A DNA stretch of 64,000 bases, taken from assembly GCA_051453625.1 (NCBI GenBank), contig JBOZIK010000001.1:139257329-139321328 (forward strand). The letters run 5' to 3'. How positions within the stretch are numbered: position 1 is the stretch's first letter; each line of letters opens with the position of its first letter. Below, one piece after another: positions 10,801 to 21,611 of the stretch. The position numbers and the translations under genes are program-made. Source of the stretch: Welwitschia mirabilis. Taxonomy: Eukaryota > Gnetophyta > Gnetopsida > Welwitschiales. The notes below the pieces were generated by a model, which saw only the letters and a list, made by a program, of their open reading frames with translations, did no database searches and was not told the DNA's origin.

Positions 10801-11696
10801 TTAGCTTTTTCCTTAAGAAATAATAAGAAAAGGATGAGTTAAAGGGCATCTATGATGTTAAGGAACTAAGGTAAGATGAATAGCATACATTCAAATTCCT
10901 TTAGGTGAAGGTAGAGATCTTATGATTTTAAGCCTTGAGAATACAAAAGTAAACAAAGACTAGAAGGCTTAAAATATAGTCTATGTGCTATTGGAATCAG
11001 ACTATGCATAATGGAATACCTAAGCATTAAGATTATAAGTAATCTTAAAGTGTTTCCATAGAAGGATTATTAAGGAAGTTAGGTTAGCATTATAATATGT
11101 TTTGGCTAGTGTTTTAAGCCACTTACAAGCTAAGGTAGTAGGCATGTAAGGTTTCCAACTACTTTTCATTAAAAAGTGGTATTTTAGTGTAAAAAAGGCA
11201 TTAAAAGGTAGATTGAACATTTGAATTGAATTATTAGGAAGGTTATTCTCTATGGATATCCTGATGGTATTGATTTCTTACAGGTAATATATAATCATCA
11301 TTATTATTATAGATGTTGATGTCCATGTTTTTATTAGATGGAACTTTGATTAATCAATATCACTCATCCTACATTCAATGTATAAATAATTTGGATATGT
11401 CTTAGAGGGAGCTTGAAGGCTAAACATGTTTTGGATGTAATACAAAGAACTAATTTTAAGTTTTAGGGTCTAATTTATAGAAGGACTAGTAACACTGGTC
11501 ACATACAGTAGTGGAATTAACTATTTGACAATTTAATGTAGTAGAAAAAGATTTGTTACTTATAAGTTTTAGAGAAAATATTGTGGTTACAAGGTTCAAA
11601 AAAAAAAAAAGTAAAACTTAAGATGATAATAACCTTGTAGGGTGGAAAAAACTAAGGACACAAATCTTAAATATTATTTTAAAGAAATTTTTAATT

Positions 11697-11765
11697 AAAA
11701 ACTAGAATGTAATAGAAACAAAAACTAGAATGCAATAGAAACAAAAACTAGAATGCAATAGAAAC
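11697..11765. repeat. Perfect-looking 23-bp tandem repeat, three units
   Basis: The unit aaaaactagaatgcaatag plus aaac (23 bp) is repeated at 11697, 11720 and 11743; the first differs at one base (tgt for tgc). In the - strand element it lies just inside the primer binding site, in the leader before gag. The near identity contrasts with the heavy decay around it, so the array is young or is maintained by slippage. Confidence 0.9.
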
Positions 11766-11785
11766 AAAACACTATTGTATTATTA

Positions 11786-11810
11786 TTCCCTATAATCATG
11801 CCAAAATGTT
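11786..11810 (-). other. Primer binding site of the - strand gypsy element
   Basis: The + strand reads tccctataatcatgccaaaa, whose complement is ttttggcatgattataggga. This matches the Athila-type site ttttggcgccgttgccgggga except for transitions and small changes at its CG dinucleotides. Its place just right of the gag leader fits a - strand element with its 5' LTR to the right. Confidence 0.65.
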
Positions 11811-13200
11811 TTTCATATTTGGCTTTTACCATTTATAAAAACCAAGATCCTTATTGTAGTAGAGTATTGATGTCATTCTTTCCATAGGAATAAATCGAGG
11901 TAGGACTAAATAGAGGAAATAAAAATGTTCCTTAACCTAGGGGAAATCAAAATAAAATAAGAATTAAGTTTGAGATGAGATTTAAACTTGACTAGTGAAG
12001 TTGAAAGATGAACTATCTCTAAGGTCTAACTTGAATTGTCCAATAGCACATCTTCACTCTAATGATATCCTATAACTTCTAAAATAACACTTAAATTAGT
12101 AAGTCATAATGGCTTAGTTTGTAATAACATAATCCCATTTACCATGTTAGTATTGGTGAATTCATTAGTCACTTTGGTCCTTCATAGTTTTTCATAAGCA
12201 TGAACAAGTAATAACTACTATGCTCAAGACCCATTAGACACAAGTGATTATAGCCAATAAGAAAACTTAAAGAGCTTACTTAATTATCAAAAGAACTTAA
12301 TAATTTAGTTTCACTTAATAATTAAATGTATGAGGCTACTCATGACTCAAAATAAAAATAAATAACTATTATTCATTAAAATAAGAATGTAAATTATATC
12401 AAAGGAATAAAATGAAGCTTATATAGACTCTTTAAAGCTAGCTCACTCCCAAAGGAGGAGCTTAAAATTCATGTTAATGGCTAATGATCTAAGGGATTCT
12501 AACTGTTTTTACCAGCCAAAAGATCTTTATAAATAAGTACACATAATCATTTTATAAGCGAGGGTAGGGTCAAGGTGGTTAAGAGACTTTGGCTTATAGG
12601 TGATAGATGAGTGGTTATAATTTTTATCATGTAGCTTTAGATAGAGTCTTTATCTTCTTGTGAAAGTTATCATGACAAGTCCCACATGTGCTCTTTGATT
12701 ATGATACTTCAATTAATTTTTGTCATCATCATGTGTCTTCTCTATCATTACCCATGTCACTATCACATGTTACTTTCATGGGTTTCTTGTGCCATCACCA
12801 TGTGCTATTGAAGATTTTTTTTAATGTGATAGTTGATTAAGCTCATAACTAAAATTTAACCACTTTTTTATAAGAGTTCTAAAACATAACTTTTAAAGTC
12901 TTCTGCTCTAATGTGCTAGCAATACAAGTGACCTAGACAATGACACTAGTGTTTTCTAATGATTTTGCTTCCAAATTTTAGCTTATTATCTAGAATGCAA
13001 CTAATAACCTAAAATTGTTATGAAAAAGTTCATAATTTTAAAAATTATACTAAAAAGGATTGAAGACATAATTTTATGATAAAATAGCTATTTTGGTATT
13101 GTTACCTAAGCTGAATTAATTAAATAAAGTTGATTTGAATGTCAATTATTACATGTTAACACTTGTCTCTATCATTTCTCAAAAAAATCACTAATTGAAC
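11811..13200 (-). repeat. Probable 5' LTR of the - strand gypsy element
   Basis: It starts beside the primer binding site and holds no reading frame. A TATA-like gagtctatataagc is present on the - strand at about 12,418-12,431. The outer end is not defined, because the sequence passes into the pol fragment at 13,250 without a visible target-site repeat. Confidence 0.45.
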
Positions 13201-13249
13201 ATCTTACATCTAAAAGACATGTTTTTTATTAGACTCATAAATATGTTTT

Positions 13250-13436
13250 CACCATTCCTCATTTCATGATTTAACATAAAATTACTCATAAGACAATGCT
13301 AAATTCACTAGATAACCACAAAGAAGACTAACCTATTTCTTAAAAGACCTTTTAACCATTCCTTGTTTCATTGTTTAACATAAAATTTACTTAGAAGATA
13401 ATGCTAAATCCATTAGATAACCACAAATAATACTAA
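13250..13436. repeat. Direct duplication of about 83 bp at the start of pol
   Basis: The blocks 13,250-13,332 and 13,355-13,436 share accattcc, ttaacataaaatt, gctaaatccattagataacc and similar runs. The second copy is in frame with RT (HKIYLEDNAKS). The first lies upstream and carries the same peptide in a decayed form. Confidence 0.75.
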
Positions 13437-13960
13437 AAGAGGAAATCATTTAACTTATGAATTCTAGAAACATATATTCCATTTTTAATAGTGAATGGAT
13501 TACCCTTTTAACTATAGTATCTAAAATAGAGGGAAAGGGACTATTATGTATTAAATTTTAGTAAGTTAATAATTTTAAAAAAATATCAATATTCCTTACC
13601 CTTTCTTAACTAAGTATTTGATGGAATCTAAGGCCACTCATACTATTATTATCTTAATGTTTATAATGGGTACAATCAACTATGTATTGCCAATGAATAC
13701 TAATAAAAATAACCTTTATCTCACCTTTTGAATGATTTACTTTAGAGACTTTACTTGGTTTGTATAAGGTTTTTGAAAACTTTCAACAAATCACAATGGA
13801 TATCCTTTTTTAGTATGGTTGAAAAATATACACAAATCTTCATGAATACCTTTTGTATATTTAGTAATTCATTTGAAAAGACCTTGAAAAGATCATAGAA
13901 AGTCCATAATTTATATATAGTAAGTGGTTTTCATTTAAGTTGGGAGAAGGGTTAATTCCT
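13355..13960 (+). pseudogene. Reverse transcriptase, gypsy type (broken)
   Basis: Reads HKIYLEDNAKS, then a KEEII / LMNSRNIYSIFNSEWI start that matches the EVxKLLDAGIIYPIxDSxWV segment of Athila RT. After a poorly conserved stretch, IFMNTFCIFSNSF at about 13,836-13,872 occupies the place of the FMDD polymerase site; both catalytic Asp residues are lost (Asn and Thr). Frameshifts separate these blocks. It cannot encode an enzyme. Confidence 0.7.
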
Positions 13961-14079
13961 TATAAGAAATGGGATATTCTTAGGATATTATATTTCTAGC
14001 AAAGGTATTAGGATGAATATAATTAAAATAGACATTGTTAGAAATGTTCCTCCTCTAACTAGTATCAAACAAGTTAGAT

Positions 14080-14650
14080 ATTTTCATGGACATGCTAATT
14101 TTTATAGACGATTCATCAAGGACTATGTCAAAATATAAAAATCCCTCTAAATTTATTAGAAAAAGATGTCAAGTTTCATTGAAATGAAGAGTGTCAACTT
14201 GCCTTTATAAAACTTAAGGAAAAAATCACTTCTAAACCTATAGTAGGAGGTTCCAATTAGAATAAAGACTTTGAACTTATATGTAATGATAGTAATAGAA
14301 TCGTAGGTGGGATATTATGATAAAAACATGAAAAGAGTTATAAAGTTATTTTATATATTAGTAAAACTATTTCTACAATCCAAGTTAATTACATTATCAC
14401 TAAAACGAAAATTCTTATCATAATTATTTTTCCTTGATAATCTTAAACATTATTATCTTAGCTTTTATTTAAGCATATGTACTAATCATGTCATCATTAA
14501 ATACCTAATGTTCAAGAAGTAATCTAGTGAAAGACTTATTAGATGGAATATTCTAATGTAATAATTCAACTTAACCATCATAGATAAAAAAGAAAAACAT
14601 CATTGTATAGCTAATCATCTATTAGGAATTCCTTATGAATGAAACCTTTT
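14080..14650 (+). pseudogene. RNase H region, gypsy type (broken)
   Basis: The frame gives DFELICNDSNRIVGGIL at about 14,267-14,318, matching the family's FELMCDASDxAVGAVL, with the first Asp changed to Asn. It is followed by VILYISKTISTIQVNYIITK, matching the SKTLxxAQxNYTTTEKE segment. Later blocks are too broken to align. Dead. Confidence 0.7.
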
Positions 14651-14689
14651 ACATTTATCTTTTAACTTTCTTATAGAAAATACTTTTCC

Positions 14690-15980
14690 TAGTAAATAAC
14701 TCTTTTCTATGGAACATCTTTACTCTATCTCTTCTCAATACCTTTCTACATGGTATGTTGATATTGTAAATTATCTTTTCACCATGAAAAATCCCTAACA
14801 ATGTACTAGAAATTAAAGATTTTCATACAATATGGGATTATGAATGAAATAAACAATACTTGTACCATAGATTTCAAGATCAAATCATGTATAAATGCAT
14901 ACCAAAATGGGAATAATGTAATATTCTTACCCTTTCTCATTTTAATATATTTGGAGTTATTTTGATGGAAAAAACACTACTGTTAAGATCTTAAATGCTA
15001 AATTCTATTAGACTTCACTTTTCAAAGATTCATTCAATTGTACAAGAATATGTAATTCTTGTCAATACCTCGATAATATTAAAAATCTCAAGTCATATCC
15101 TTTTAACTTATTTTAAAATTTAAACCTTTTTATTATTAGGTTATATATTTATAGGCCCTCTTAAATAATATTCTTATAATAGAAAGTCTATCTTTATGAT
15201 CATAGATTATGTGACAAACTGAATTAAAGTCATTTCTATCCCCATAAATGATGTCAAAACTATATGATACTTTATTAGATTTAATATTTTCCATAGGTTT
15301 AGATTTTCTATAACCTTAATCAGTGACTAAGCAATTCTTATCATTAATAAGATTCTTAGAGAATGTCTTCTTTCTATAGGGGTGAAACATAGAATAGTCA
15401 ATGCCTATCATACATAAAAAAATGGTTAAATTAAGAAGAATAATAAGAAAATTAATCAAAAATATCTAGAAACTTGAATTGAATAATGAGAAATCATGAT
15501 CTTTAAACTCAATTACGTTCTTTAAGCTTATCATACTATTGGTATAATTCACTTAATTTTTCATCTTATGAATTTGAGCATGAAAAAACTTATGTTCTTC
15601 TTATTGATGTGTAATATAATTATTATAAAATAATTCATCAACTTAATATCATGAATTTTAATGTAAATATTCAATATATATTAGTCCAACTATAACATCT
15701 TAATGAAAAACGAACTTATGAAATCCATAAGCAACTCATCCAAAAATCCCAAGTCAAATTTTAACATGATAAGAAGATTATATGTAAATACTTTGACCCT
15801 AGTTAATTGGTGTTTTTATTTAAAAATTAAATGAATATACTTCATAACAAGTCGACTTACAAATGAATAAATCCTTATCTTATAGAGAAAGTGCATCTTA
15901 ATTATTCTATGGAGATTTTTTACTTAACCTCTTACGAAAAGATAAAAGTAAATGGATAATGGTTGAAGATATATCATTCA
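14690..15980 (+). pseudogene. Integrase, gypsy type (broken but near full length)
   Basis: The zinc-binding end CTRICNSCQYLDNI lies at about 15,040-15,075, and core strands follow: FMIIDYVTN at 15,193-15,219, TLISD at about 15,315, and GVKHRIVNAYHT at 15,381-15,416, matching the GVKHxxATPYHPQTNGQ box. The C-terminal KIKVNGxWLKIYH at about 15,941-15,980 corresponds to the FKVNGQRLKHY motif of Athila integrases. Integrase inserts the DNA copy into the chromosome. Many TAG/TAA codons interrupt it, mostly at Gln positions. Confidence 0.8.
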
Positions 15981-15989
15981 TCTAATTAT

Positions 15990-18480
15990 CATCATTAGAT
16001 CATGAACATGACTAAAGAAATTAACTTAGATAATCTTTTTATCAAGAGGAGAATATTTACTTAATTAAAATCCTTGGTTGAGTCATATTATGGCTTGATC
16101 ATATATTCACTTGATTTTATGATGAACTTCATTAGAGTTATTATGAAAGTAATTCTTTCCTTTAGAGTATTTATAATAATGAATTTGATTTCATTAATAT
16201 AAGGCATTGTCATGTTTACAAACATTAATATCTATACTAATTTTATTTAAGTGCTAGTTATGTAAAGTATAAAACTTATTATTAGCTTTATACTTTATTA
16301 ATTTATAATTTCCATGATTAATCCATGATTTAAAAATGTGAATTTAAGTTGATCAATAGAATAAATTATTAAAAGTAAAAGAAAAGCTTATGTATGAGCA
16401 TAACTCTCATAAATTCCAAGATTTCCTATCATTAGCATACTAGGATAATGTTTCCTAAGAGAGACCTTTGGAACTATGGTGTAGTAGTTATGGGAACTTC
16501 ACCAAAATGTTAGTTAATCATGATGTAGATTCTTCTTAAAGTTCCTTATACTCTTCATAGTAAATGCACCCATTTAATAATCATGAACATGTGATGCATT
16601 AGCAAGGTTTCAATGCTATTATAGCTAATTCTTGGATTGATTGTTATTCTAACATTATATCAATACTTTATTAGATGTTGTTATAACCAATGTTGTTATC
16701 ACATGATGCTCTACATTTTTTAGCAGTAGATCATGAATCTTTAATATCAAGTAGTTTTATGATGTATACTAATTTGATAAATTAGAATTTAGTAAAAAGT
16801 AATAAATATTATTTAAATTTATTTGTGTATATTTTTAATTTTACCATTTTCATTATATTTCTTTTAGTAATTTTAAAGTCATTTCTACATTTTCTCTTAT
16901 CTTTCATAAGATTAATATCATTTCTTGGTTTTCGTATCATCTTTAGCACCCATAACATTTATCCATAGACCTATGTTTGACCATAATCACCATTTGTACC
17001 ATTGTCTATTAATTTAGATTTTTATTTCTCAACCCATAATAAATACTCCATGAAAGCTTTCCTTTAAACATTATAACCTTGGCTAATTTTCTTAAGAATT
17101 GGGATTTGATGCCTAATCACCATTATTTCTTTTTCTTAGGTTACATTCTTAGTTATTTGATGCCCTTGACCCAACATATATCCTATTCTGATTATTCCTT
17201 ACTAATATTTAACTCATGAGTTAATTTTATAATCCCTTTTGAGTTATCTTTATCATTATTTATAAGGTTTTGGAGCATCCTAGGGTATCCTTGAGACTTA
17301 ATACCTAATTTATTAAATTTCTTATTCTTTATCTATTCATTTTACTTAGTTTAGTGAGGTTGTCCACATCTATCATCCAAATGACCACCTAGATAATGAT
17401 TCTTAAACATTTTATCAAATCTATTTCTTTTGATTTTAAGCATTTTAACCTTTTCTGATATGTATGAATCATATTTTGATATTTTTTGGCTCTTATTATA
17501 TAGTAATTCTTAAAAAGTTAATCATCCTCTTTATTATTTGGATGAATGAGAAAGATGATAATTTTTCTAATATTATTAAAAAATAAAATTTTAAAAAAAA
17601 ATTAGCCACTTAATTTTTACTATTTAAAGACACTCATCCTAGGGATTTTATCTAGATAAAGCCCCAAATTACTATGATAGATACATGTTTAAGACCTTTT
17701 TCTTTCCATATTTCTATCATTTTTTCATCATTCTAATTGCTCTATAATTCTTAAATCTATAAGAACTTGACCTCACTTTTGTCTACTTATCTTATGATAC
17801 TAGATGTACATAGACTATACACTCTAAAGTTAATTTTGTTAGTATTTTCTAGAAATAATGTGTGATTCTCATATTATTTTTACTTATTTTTTGCATTTTA
17901 GATCCTTTTTAAATGTAATTTATATATAACACTATCTATTTCTCATTACTGTTATCTTAGTTTAAATAGTTTATGATTTTACCATGTATTTCACGTGATA
18001 TCTATAATTTTAGCTTGAATTCCTTATAAATTAATTTTTTTAAAAATAAATTAAAATTTATCTATTATTTCATAGTAAAATTTGATAAAATTATAGTTAA
18101 AATGATTGTATTGATTTACTCTACCTTTCTTCCATCTTAGAATTTGCATTTCTAGCCTTAATGTTACATAGTAAATACAAATGTTTATCGTTTTCTTATG
18201 CCCTTTATTATATAAGTTCTTCTTCCCCCCCTTCTTTTCCTTCTTATTTTTATTTAATTAAGGACAAATTTGTTTGCTTAATGGACATAGAAGTATACAT
18301 CATAATACATCATAATTTTTGATAAAAATTTTTAACATGAGAGTTTTTTTTTTTGGTTGATGATTTTATGACTTATTTTATCATAATATCTGAGATGATT
18401 TTAAGAAATATTTTTTTATTGGTATATATGTGTCACACGCATTTTTTAATATGCCATAAATACATGCTGAGTTTTAACCT
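15990..18480. other. Unassigned AT-rich DNA
   Basis: It lies downstream of the integrase fossil, where the 3' untranslated part and LTR of that element would be expected. I see no readable protein, no LTR boundary and no duplicate elsewhere in the window. T-rich runs dominate. Nothing specific can be supported. Confidence 0.4.
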
Positions 18481-18482
18481 CT

Positions 18483-19560
18483 TTTACTCATTGCAAATAG
18501 AAGGATCAAGAAGGAACTCAGTTTTATAAAGTCAAAGCTAAGAAGGTTCCACATGAAGCCATTAGATCAAAGAGGAACATTGAATATTTCATGTAAAGAC
18601 TAGACCTTGAGATATAGCCTTACATCATGTAGCTCTGAATGAAATGTCCTCTAGATGCATATAGATCATATTATACTAGAAATATTCATGAGTTATATAG
18701 TACTATGCACATTGAGATCTAGCATGAAGATCATACAGAGTAATTAACATCATCAAAGATATCCTTAATGGGTAGGAAATATGCATCTTACCTAGATACA
18801 TCAATCAAGTTACTATTTTGGATGATGTATGAACTATACATAGTCATACATTTAGAGGTGAGAATGACTAATGAACTAAAAAATGATAGAAGATCTGCTT
18901 AAAGTATTAGTTACATATTTATTCCTAGGATATAATTTGTAGGCCTTTGATACATAACTTTAGTCCATCATTTCATAATAATAATTGCATGATATTACAT
19001 GTCTAAACCTAAGCTAAATTTTAATAGGTTAAGTAGATGAACCTATCATCATTCCCTTAGATAAGACTACACATCAATATAGACACAAGATCTCCATGTA
19101 CATTAGGATTTTCATGCCTACTCTTATACATTTTTTATAGGTATGATGTACTAGAGCCAAAATTGTATAAGTTTATTATCATTTGTAGACTATAATTAGA
19201 TACCTTCCTGAATGGAATTTCATGTCGCTGAAGGTCCATAGAAGCCATAAGTTCATAGAGTTCTCCTGTGGTAGGTGTGGCAGGAGGAGTCAAATTTAAC
19301 AAAATATAGGACCTGTTTACAAGTATGAACTAGAAACTGAGGATGTGACTTAATCAAAGGATGGATAGACGTAAAGAGAGAGTGATACCTATTAAGCATA
19401 AGATGATGTAAAATGAGTCGAGTATCAATGTCAATCTTCCCAAGGATATTCGAACTCAACATGATAAGACCACTAAAATCATTTTAAGGCATGTGAGTTT
19501 CATTGTCTTAATGGATGAGAAGGAAGAACGATCACCATCACCACCTCTACTAGATTTAGA
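18483..19560 (+). pseudogene. Coding-like fossil of unknown family (weak)
   Basis: The stretch has lower AT content and longer stop-poor runs than its surroundings, for example EGTQFYKVKAKKVPHEAIRS (about 18,510-18,570) continuing to RNIEYFM, and LPKDIRTQHDKTTKIILRHV near 19,437-19,496, followed by a Glu/Ser/Pro-rich segment (MDEKEERSPSPPLLDLDVP). The rest is broken by TAG/TAA codons in the same style as the retroelement genes. I do not recognise the family. An accessory frame of a gypsy element is possible, as it follows an integrase on the same strand. Confidence 0.3.
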
Positions 19561-21185
19561 TGTACCTTTCAAGATATCTTCTCACAGAGGATAATAGTTG
19601 TAGTTCCATTGTACCACTATTATGTAGAGACATTCGATTTTTATACTTAAAACATAACTTTCCATCATATCTAGATATATGTTTAAGCATGATTTCTTTA
19701 TCATTTTTTATTACACTTATTTTTATATACTTATTATTTTACTATCTTATTTCCACTATGCTACTATAAGGAAATCACATTATTTGATTATTTTCATGAA
19801 ATACTTATTATAATATGACTATACATGATCTTTAAATGTAAAATTAAGGTTAGTATATGCTACAACAAATTTAAGGGAATTAATTTTTTATTTAAAATTG
19901 ACTTAATTAACCACCATTCACCTAGTCATTTAGATGATCCTAAATATACAAAGGTTCTACATTTCTTATATGAACTAATGAATGAAAATTCACTAAATTA
20001 TCACTTTAGATCTACATGGTAAATTTACTAAATTTCATTTTTATGATTAGTTGTATTATTTATCTTATTAGTTTATCTTAATACTTATCATTCACATTCT
20101 TTGTTAGAGATTTAAAAAATTGCTCAATGTAGGGCTATGTTACAAGATCAAATTGGCCACATTTGACATAGGTTTAAAGCATTGTTTTAGGCTTGTTGAA
20201 TAGGTTTATAAGGGAATTTGGATACTTATTCTTAGTTATTATCAAAATCATACAAAACATAGTTTTACATCACTTAATACCTTTTGAATGGTTTTGAAGA
20301 CTGATAAATCTATGATTCCTTTCAATAAAGCTAAGACAATAAGAAATTTCATTCTATTAAGGGAAATATAAATAAAACACTTAACTAATAATACTATAAC
20401 ATTATACTAGGACTGACTTAACTAATGGAGATGTTTAGGAGATGATTCTAATGGTTTATAATATGAGAAAACAATTTTAGATTGAGATATAATGATCAAA
20501 AATAATTTTGATGAGAAAAGATCTTCATCCACTAGGTTGTCTTAATGAAGATAGAATATTGTCTAGATGAAGTTAGCATGATGGATATTAACATAAACCA
20601 TTAGAAACTAACCATCATTCCCTAATAGTCATCCACTCTAGTTATCTAAACAAAGATAGAAAAATAACTATTAGTAGTTACAATTAAAAAACCAAAATGG
20701 AGGATAGTTATTAGTATTTTATGACCTTCCATCATAGTTGTTTAGACTAGCCACTCTAAAAACCATTTAACTCTATTAAACATTAATTAACTTATGTTGC
20801 TTTATTAGTAAGATTCATGTCTTTTAATTTACACTTATTCACATTTCAAACTACCAATTCAAACCTATAAATATCCCACTTTGGTATCCATTTTATTCAT
20901 ATATTTAGCATCAAATAATCTTATGATGATTAAAGTTCATATGGGCAAGGGATACATCTTGAATTATGAGAAGATCTTACTTTGGTATTGGGTTGAGTTT
21001 CCTTCATTAAAGGATTACCACTTATAAGTGTATGTTATTACAATTTGATTACTAAAGTTAATTTGTATCATCTTAAATTATTGTTTTTCTTTATTTTATA
21101 TTTTATGTTAAAATTGATGTTTACTTATATTAATCTTGGTTTCGATATAGAATTTAAAGGACAACTTGGATGACAATAAGTTAAT

Positions 21186-21301
21186 GAATTTCATTAATTA
21201 ATTTCATTATGAATTACATTTCATTTTCAATTCATTGTATTTCATTTCATTTCACTTTATTACATTCCATTCATTATTACTTTATTATTTTATTTCATTC
21301 T
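21186..21301. repeat. Degenerate atttc/attcc low-complexity repeat
   Basis: Irregular repetition of atttcatt, aattcatt and acattccatt over about 115 bp. It is probably a decayed short tandem repeat, with no fixed period. Confidence 0.7.
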
Positions 21302-21487
21302 TAATTGAAAAAGAATAAAACAATTCTTTACTATTTGAATGAATCAATTTTCTAGATTGTCATAAAATTCCTTACTATTTATAAAATTGGTTTTAACCCT
21401 CTAAACTAGTAATTTTCATGTGAATAAAATATTACGGGTTATTGATAAGTATATTTGAAGCTTACACTCAACCAGAATTCTACATCA

Positions 21488-21611
21488 CAATAGAGGTAGT
21501 AGAAGGAAAAGGCTCTAGAAAAAGCAAAGATAAAGCAGGAAGATAAGGCATTAGAGACAAAGAAATCCAAGAATGATGAGATAGCTAAGAAGTCAGTTGT
21601 AGCTATAGAGT
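21488..21611 (+). pseudogene. Short charged coding-like segment, family unknown
   Basis: One frame is free of stops for about 40 codons and reads as a Lys/Glu/Ala-rich, helix-forming segment (KEKALEKAKIKQEDKALE, then SKNDEIAKKSVVAIESMQ), preceded and followed by TAG/TAA that could be former CAG/CAA. Such composition suits a coiled-coil part of a gag or host protein. There is no motif to name it. Confidence 0.3.

Larger units (their letters stand above)
8200..13200 (-). mobile_element. Athila-like Ty3/gypsy remnant on the - strand
   Basis: Reading leftwards: probable 5' LTR (11,811 to about 13,200), primer binding site (about 11,786-11,810), an untranslated leader with a 23-bp tandem repeat, gag, protease, and RT ending at about 8,200. 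RNase H and integrase are missing, and no 3' LTR was found to the left. The order and strand of three separate domains make the assignment firm, but the outer limits of the LTR are an estimate. It lies head to head with the + strand gypsy fragment that starts at 13,250. Confidence 0.8.
13250..15980 (+). mobile_element. Athila-like Ty3/gypsy pol fragment, + strand
   Basis: Contains the protease-RT linker, RT, RNase H and integrase through the C-terminal KVNG segment, in gypsy order, with dense stops. Gag and protease are missing to the left, where the - strand element's LTR begins, so the 5' half was probably removed or displaced by that insertion. No LTR was identified to the right. Codon-level decay is heavier than in the 2,280-5,990 element. 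Confidence 0.8.
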
